From assembly GCA_959597175.1 (NCBI GenBank), contig CAUFXM010000015.1, positions 1-24,359 of the forward strand: a DNA stretch of 24,359 nucleotides. Direction: 5' to 3'. The notes under the pieces were generated by a model that saw nothing but the letters and a program-made list of their open reading frames with translations, was not told where the DNA came from and ran no database searches. This DNA is from an uncultured Methanomassiliicoccales archaeon (GTDB lineage: Archaea; Thermoplasmatota; Thermoplasmata; Methanomassiliicoccales; Methanomethylophilaceae). Numbering within the stretch: position 1 is the first letter of the stretch; each line of letters starts with the position of its first letter. Both the position numbers and the translations under genes were made by a program. Shown one piece after another: positions 22,348-24,359 of this stretch.

Positions 22348-23880
22348 TTAATTGGGATTCAATCGCCGCAGGTCTTCCGGACCTATGCGGTCGATGACCA
22401 TCCCGCCCAGATCCACAGGTTCGAGTTCGTATGCCATTTCCACCGCGTGACCCAGCTTGTCCTCCCTATCGGCGTGGATCGTCATCAGGACGTCACCCTC
22501 GGACACCTTCGAGCCCATCTTTCTCCATACGATCACGCCCGCCCCCTTGTCGTTCGGAGCCCCGGCGGCCTTCGCCACCGATACGATCTCCCTGTTGTAG
22601 ATCCTCTTGACGAACCCGTCCCTTTCGGCCAGGATCTCCATGGAGAACTCCCCTGGGACCATATCCTCCGATGACACCTCCGGGTCCCCGCCCTGGGCGG
22701 CGACGATCTCCCTGAACTTACCCATCGCCTGACCCGATTCCAGGATCCGTTTCGCCATGTTCTGGCCGTCGGGGATCCCTGCCATCTCCAGGAGGGTCCC
22801 CGCGCAGATGCAGGCCTTATCCGCCACATCCCCTTGGCAGCGCCCCTCCAGCACCTCCATGCATTCCTTGGCCTCCAGGACGGGGCCGACAGCGTATCCC
22901 AGCGGCTGCTCCGCATACGTTATCGCGCACTCCACCCTGATCCCCAGTCTGTCGCCCAGGTCCATCAGGTCGCGGGAGTATGCCTTGGCCTCCTCGAACG
23001 ATGACACCTTCGCTTCGGTCCCGAGGGGGATGTCCATCAGCAGGTCGGTTGCGCCGGCAGCGACCTTCTTGCTCATGATGGAGGCCAGGAGCTGGGGCCT
23101 GGGATCTATCCCAAGTGGGCGCTGGACGGTTATGAAGTCGTCCCCGGCCGGGCCCAGGTCGGTTGCGCCGGTCCAGGAGAACACGCCACCCACCTCCTCG
23201 GCGATGCGCCTCACCTCGTCTGTCCCCAGGTCTACCCGGCAGAAGGTCTCCACGAAGTCCGCCGTCCCGCAGGCGCTGCTGATGGCGCGGGAGGAGAGCT
23301 TGGGTATGGTGAGACCGGCAGCGGCAACTATGGACACGACTATCGGCGTGATCTTGTTGCCTGGGAGGCCACCGAAGCTGTGGAAGTCGAACACGCGGCG
23401 GCCTTCGAAGGATATCCTGCTGCCGGAGTCGGCCATGGCCTGCGTGTACGCCGCTATCTCGTCCACGTCCATGCCGCGGATGTGGAGGGCGGTGAGCCAT
23501 GCGGCTATCTCGATGCGGGACAGCCGCCCGGAGACGGTGTCGTCCACGATCGCGGCTATCTGCTCGGGGGTCAGGTGCCTCCCGTCCATCTTGTCCCTGA
23601 TGTGCCTGATCGACTCCGGAGGATGGGACGCCATCACCTCCACGTCCGTTCCGGGTGACGCTCCGCATTCGTCGGCGACGCTGGTCGGAGCCATCAGGAC
23701 ACCAATATCCACCAGGGTGTCGGATACGGAGACTATGGCCACTGTCGAGCTTGATGCCGCGATCCTGACGCGGTCGCCCTCCGACACCCCCAGGGTGCGG
23801 CAGTCGTCCTCGTGCATGAGCACCGTGGGTTCGGAGGCGTCCAGGTCGTAGTACTCCAAGCGCAGCTTCAATGGGGTCAC
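22348..23880 (-). CDS. deoA: AMP phosphorylase (archaeal thymidine-phosphorylase family)
   Basis: A 510-residue AMP phosphorylase, converting AMP and phosphate to adenine and ribose 1,5-bisphosphate in the archaeal nucleotide-salvage (type III Rubisco) route. An N-terminal barrel domain (about 1-85), absent from bacterial thymidine phosphorylases, marks the archaeal enzyme. Then the helical domain with HIRGMDVDEIAAYTQAM, the phosphate-binding DFHSFGGLPGNK (165-176), and KLSSRAISSACGTADFVE (194-211). The C-terminal domain is complete. GTG 23880 is the start: a TATA-like GATATATC at 23906-23913 lies about 28 bases upstream, fitting a leaderless message. The isomerase and Rubisco of the pathway are not in the window. 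Stop is TAA, one of only two here. Confidence 0.93.
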   Translation of the reverse strand: MTPLKLRLEYYDLDASEPTVLMHEDDCRTLGVSEGDRVRIAASSSTVAIVSVSDTLVDIGVLMAPTSVADECGASPGTDVEVMASHPPESIRHIRDKMDGRHLTPEQIAAIVDDTVSGRLSRIEIAAWLTALHIRGMDVDEIAAYTQAMADSGSRISFEGRRVFDFHSFGGLPGNKITPIVVSIVAAAGLTIPKLSSRAISSACGTADFVETFCRVDLGTDEVRRIAEEVGGVFSWTGATDLGPAGDDFITVQRPLGIDPRPQLLASIMSKKVAAGATDLLMDIPLGTEAKVSSFEEAKAYSRDLMDLGDRLGIRVECAITYAEQPLGYAVGPVLEAKECMEVLEGRCQGDVADKACICAGTLLEMAGIPDGQNMAKRILESGQAMGKFREIVAAQGGDPEVSSEDMVPGEFSMEILAERDGFVKRIYNREIVSVAKAAGAPNDKGAGVIVWRKMGSKVSEGDVLMTIHADREDKLGHAVEMAYELEPVDLGGMVIDRIGPEDLRRLNPN

Positions 23881-24227
23881 CTTTCAGGGAGATTGATCGG
23901 ATGATGATATATCAGGTCGGTTGGCAGCGACCTCGGATGGTGATAGTCCCAATCAAACGGGTGTCTGGATAGAAGGGATGAGTGCAGCCGCCGGGATTCA
24001 CAACCCGCTATCCAGCATTCCTAATTTCGTTCAATTTTCTGTGGTCTGAGACCGTTTGAAAACACAGTTGTTCCAACCATCATGGGTTGAATTTCGGTGT
24101 TAACCTAAACGGTAAACCAGCCCGATTGCAGCTTTGCATTGCTACTTCTATGAAACCATTTCCAGGGTATATCCCTGTTAAACCCTTTCCCAAACCCCTT
24201 AGAATACCTCGAAAGGAGGAGCAAATA
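23881..24227. other. 347-base intergenic region with inverted repeats
   Basis: No gene is supported. The left end carries the AMP phosphorylase promoter (GATATATC, 23906-23913). CTGGATAG (23965-23972) and CTATCCAG (24008-24015) form an 8-base inverted repeat enclosing CGGG/CCCG (23992-23995 with 24004-24007). CTGTG/CACAG (24039-24043, 24063-24067) and CAGGG-TATAT-CCCTG near 24162-24176 are further short repeats. GC content falls below that of the genes. It may hold a leader RNA for the gene at 24228; I could not match it to a known RNA family. Confidence 0.4.
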
Positions 24228-24359
24228 TGGCAGCAGAGAAAGCAGCAAACAACGGACAGAACGGAATGCAGAACGAGATCAGGGCCGCCTTCGGGCAGGT
24301 CAACGTCGAGAACGACACGTCCACGCAGAAGACCCCCATCATGAGCTTCAGCAACGGCA
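24228..24359 (+). CDS. Unrecognised protein, N-terminal part (cut by window edge)
   Basis: ATG 24228 follows a near-ideal ribosome site AAGGAGG (24214-24220) with 7-base spacing, so a real and probably well-translated gene starts here. Only 44 codons are present. The sequence is polar and Asn/Gln-rich at first (MAAEKAANNGQNGMQNEI), then AAFGQVNVENDTS and KTPIMSFSN. No signal peptide, membrane segment or known motif is seen. No function is proposed. Confidence 0.65.

Noticed and set aside
22343..22356. TCCAATTAATTGGG, sharing CCAATTAATTGG with the ChlI operator array
   Set aside because: The arms face the opposite way with a different spacing from TTGGAT-N5-ATCCAA, and it overlaps the AMP phosphorylase stop codon; probably chance.
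23965..24015. tRNA or tRNA remnant, because of a GGG-ATTCACAA-CCC arm inside a longer stem
   Set aside because: The loop and stem lengths do not fit a T-arm, there are no D- or anticodon arms, and the whole element is only about 51 bases.
1..24359. CRISPR array, insertion sequence, integrase or rRNA genes
   Set aside because: No regularly spaced repeats, transposase or integrase motifs, or rRNA-like sequence were seen on either strand.

Overview
The window looks like about 24 kb of a gut- or rumen-type methanogenic archaeon of the Methanomassiliicoccales (probably Methanomethylophilaceae). This is inferred from GC-rich genes separated by AT-rich spacers with archaeal TATA boxes, leaderless starts next to GGAGG/GGTGA ribosome sites, an archaeal AMP phosphorylase, a DUF234-type archaeal ATPase, CobN plus ChlI/ChlD chelatase genes, and no TAG stop among 20 intact or reconstructed main genes (18 TGA, 2 TAA). 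The last point fits a pyrrolysine-coding genome. No 16S or methanogenesis marker is present, so the placement remains an inference.

Layout. 1-1199 (-): 5' part of a CobN-like chelatase large subunit. 1249-1347 (-): a 32-residue single-pass membrane peptide behind a DtxR-like palindrome. 1449-4357 (+): ChlI-type AAA+ ATPase, then a ChlI/ChlD-like AAA+/VWA protein. 4443-4979 (+): isochorismatase-family hydrolase. 5046-6410 (+): DUF234 ATPase behind tandem palindromes. 6680-14941 (+): a five-gene BtuFCD-like operon (ATPase, dockerin-bearing binding protein, two permeases) ending in a second, complete CobN. 15138-17202 (+): zinc-ribbon membrane protein and a two-gene ABC-2 exporter, closed by a GC-rich hairpin. 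17238-19424 (-): cupin, a DUF3737-like gene with an in-frame stop, and an alpha/beta hydrolase with a frameshift. 19483-21337 (+): small leader ORF, iron-sulfur-flavoprotein-like reductase, iron-type alcohol dehydrogenase. 21340-23880 (-): ArsR regulator, flavodoxin, AMP phosphorylase. 23881-24227: non-coding. 24228-end (+): start of an unrecognised protein.

How it fits together. The left 15 kb reads as one tetrapyrrole/metal module: a TonB-independent uptake system for a corrinoid, haem-like or metal-chelate ligand, two CobN-type large subunits, and one ChlI plus ChlD set that could energise either. A recurring palindrome, TTGGAT-N5-ATCCAA, is perfect at 1204-1220 and 1413-1429 and degenerate at 6459, 6553, 15054, 15123 and 15453. 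At the best sites it lies between the TATA box and the predicted transcription start. This suggests one repressor controlling the chelatases, the importer, the zinc-ribbon protein and perhaps the exporter. The regulator is not in the window, and which metal or tetrapyrrole is handled cannot be decided from sequence alone. The right half is an assortment of redox and accessory genes of the kind shared with anaerobic gut bacteria, with two adjacent genes broken.
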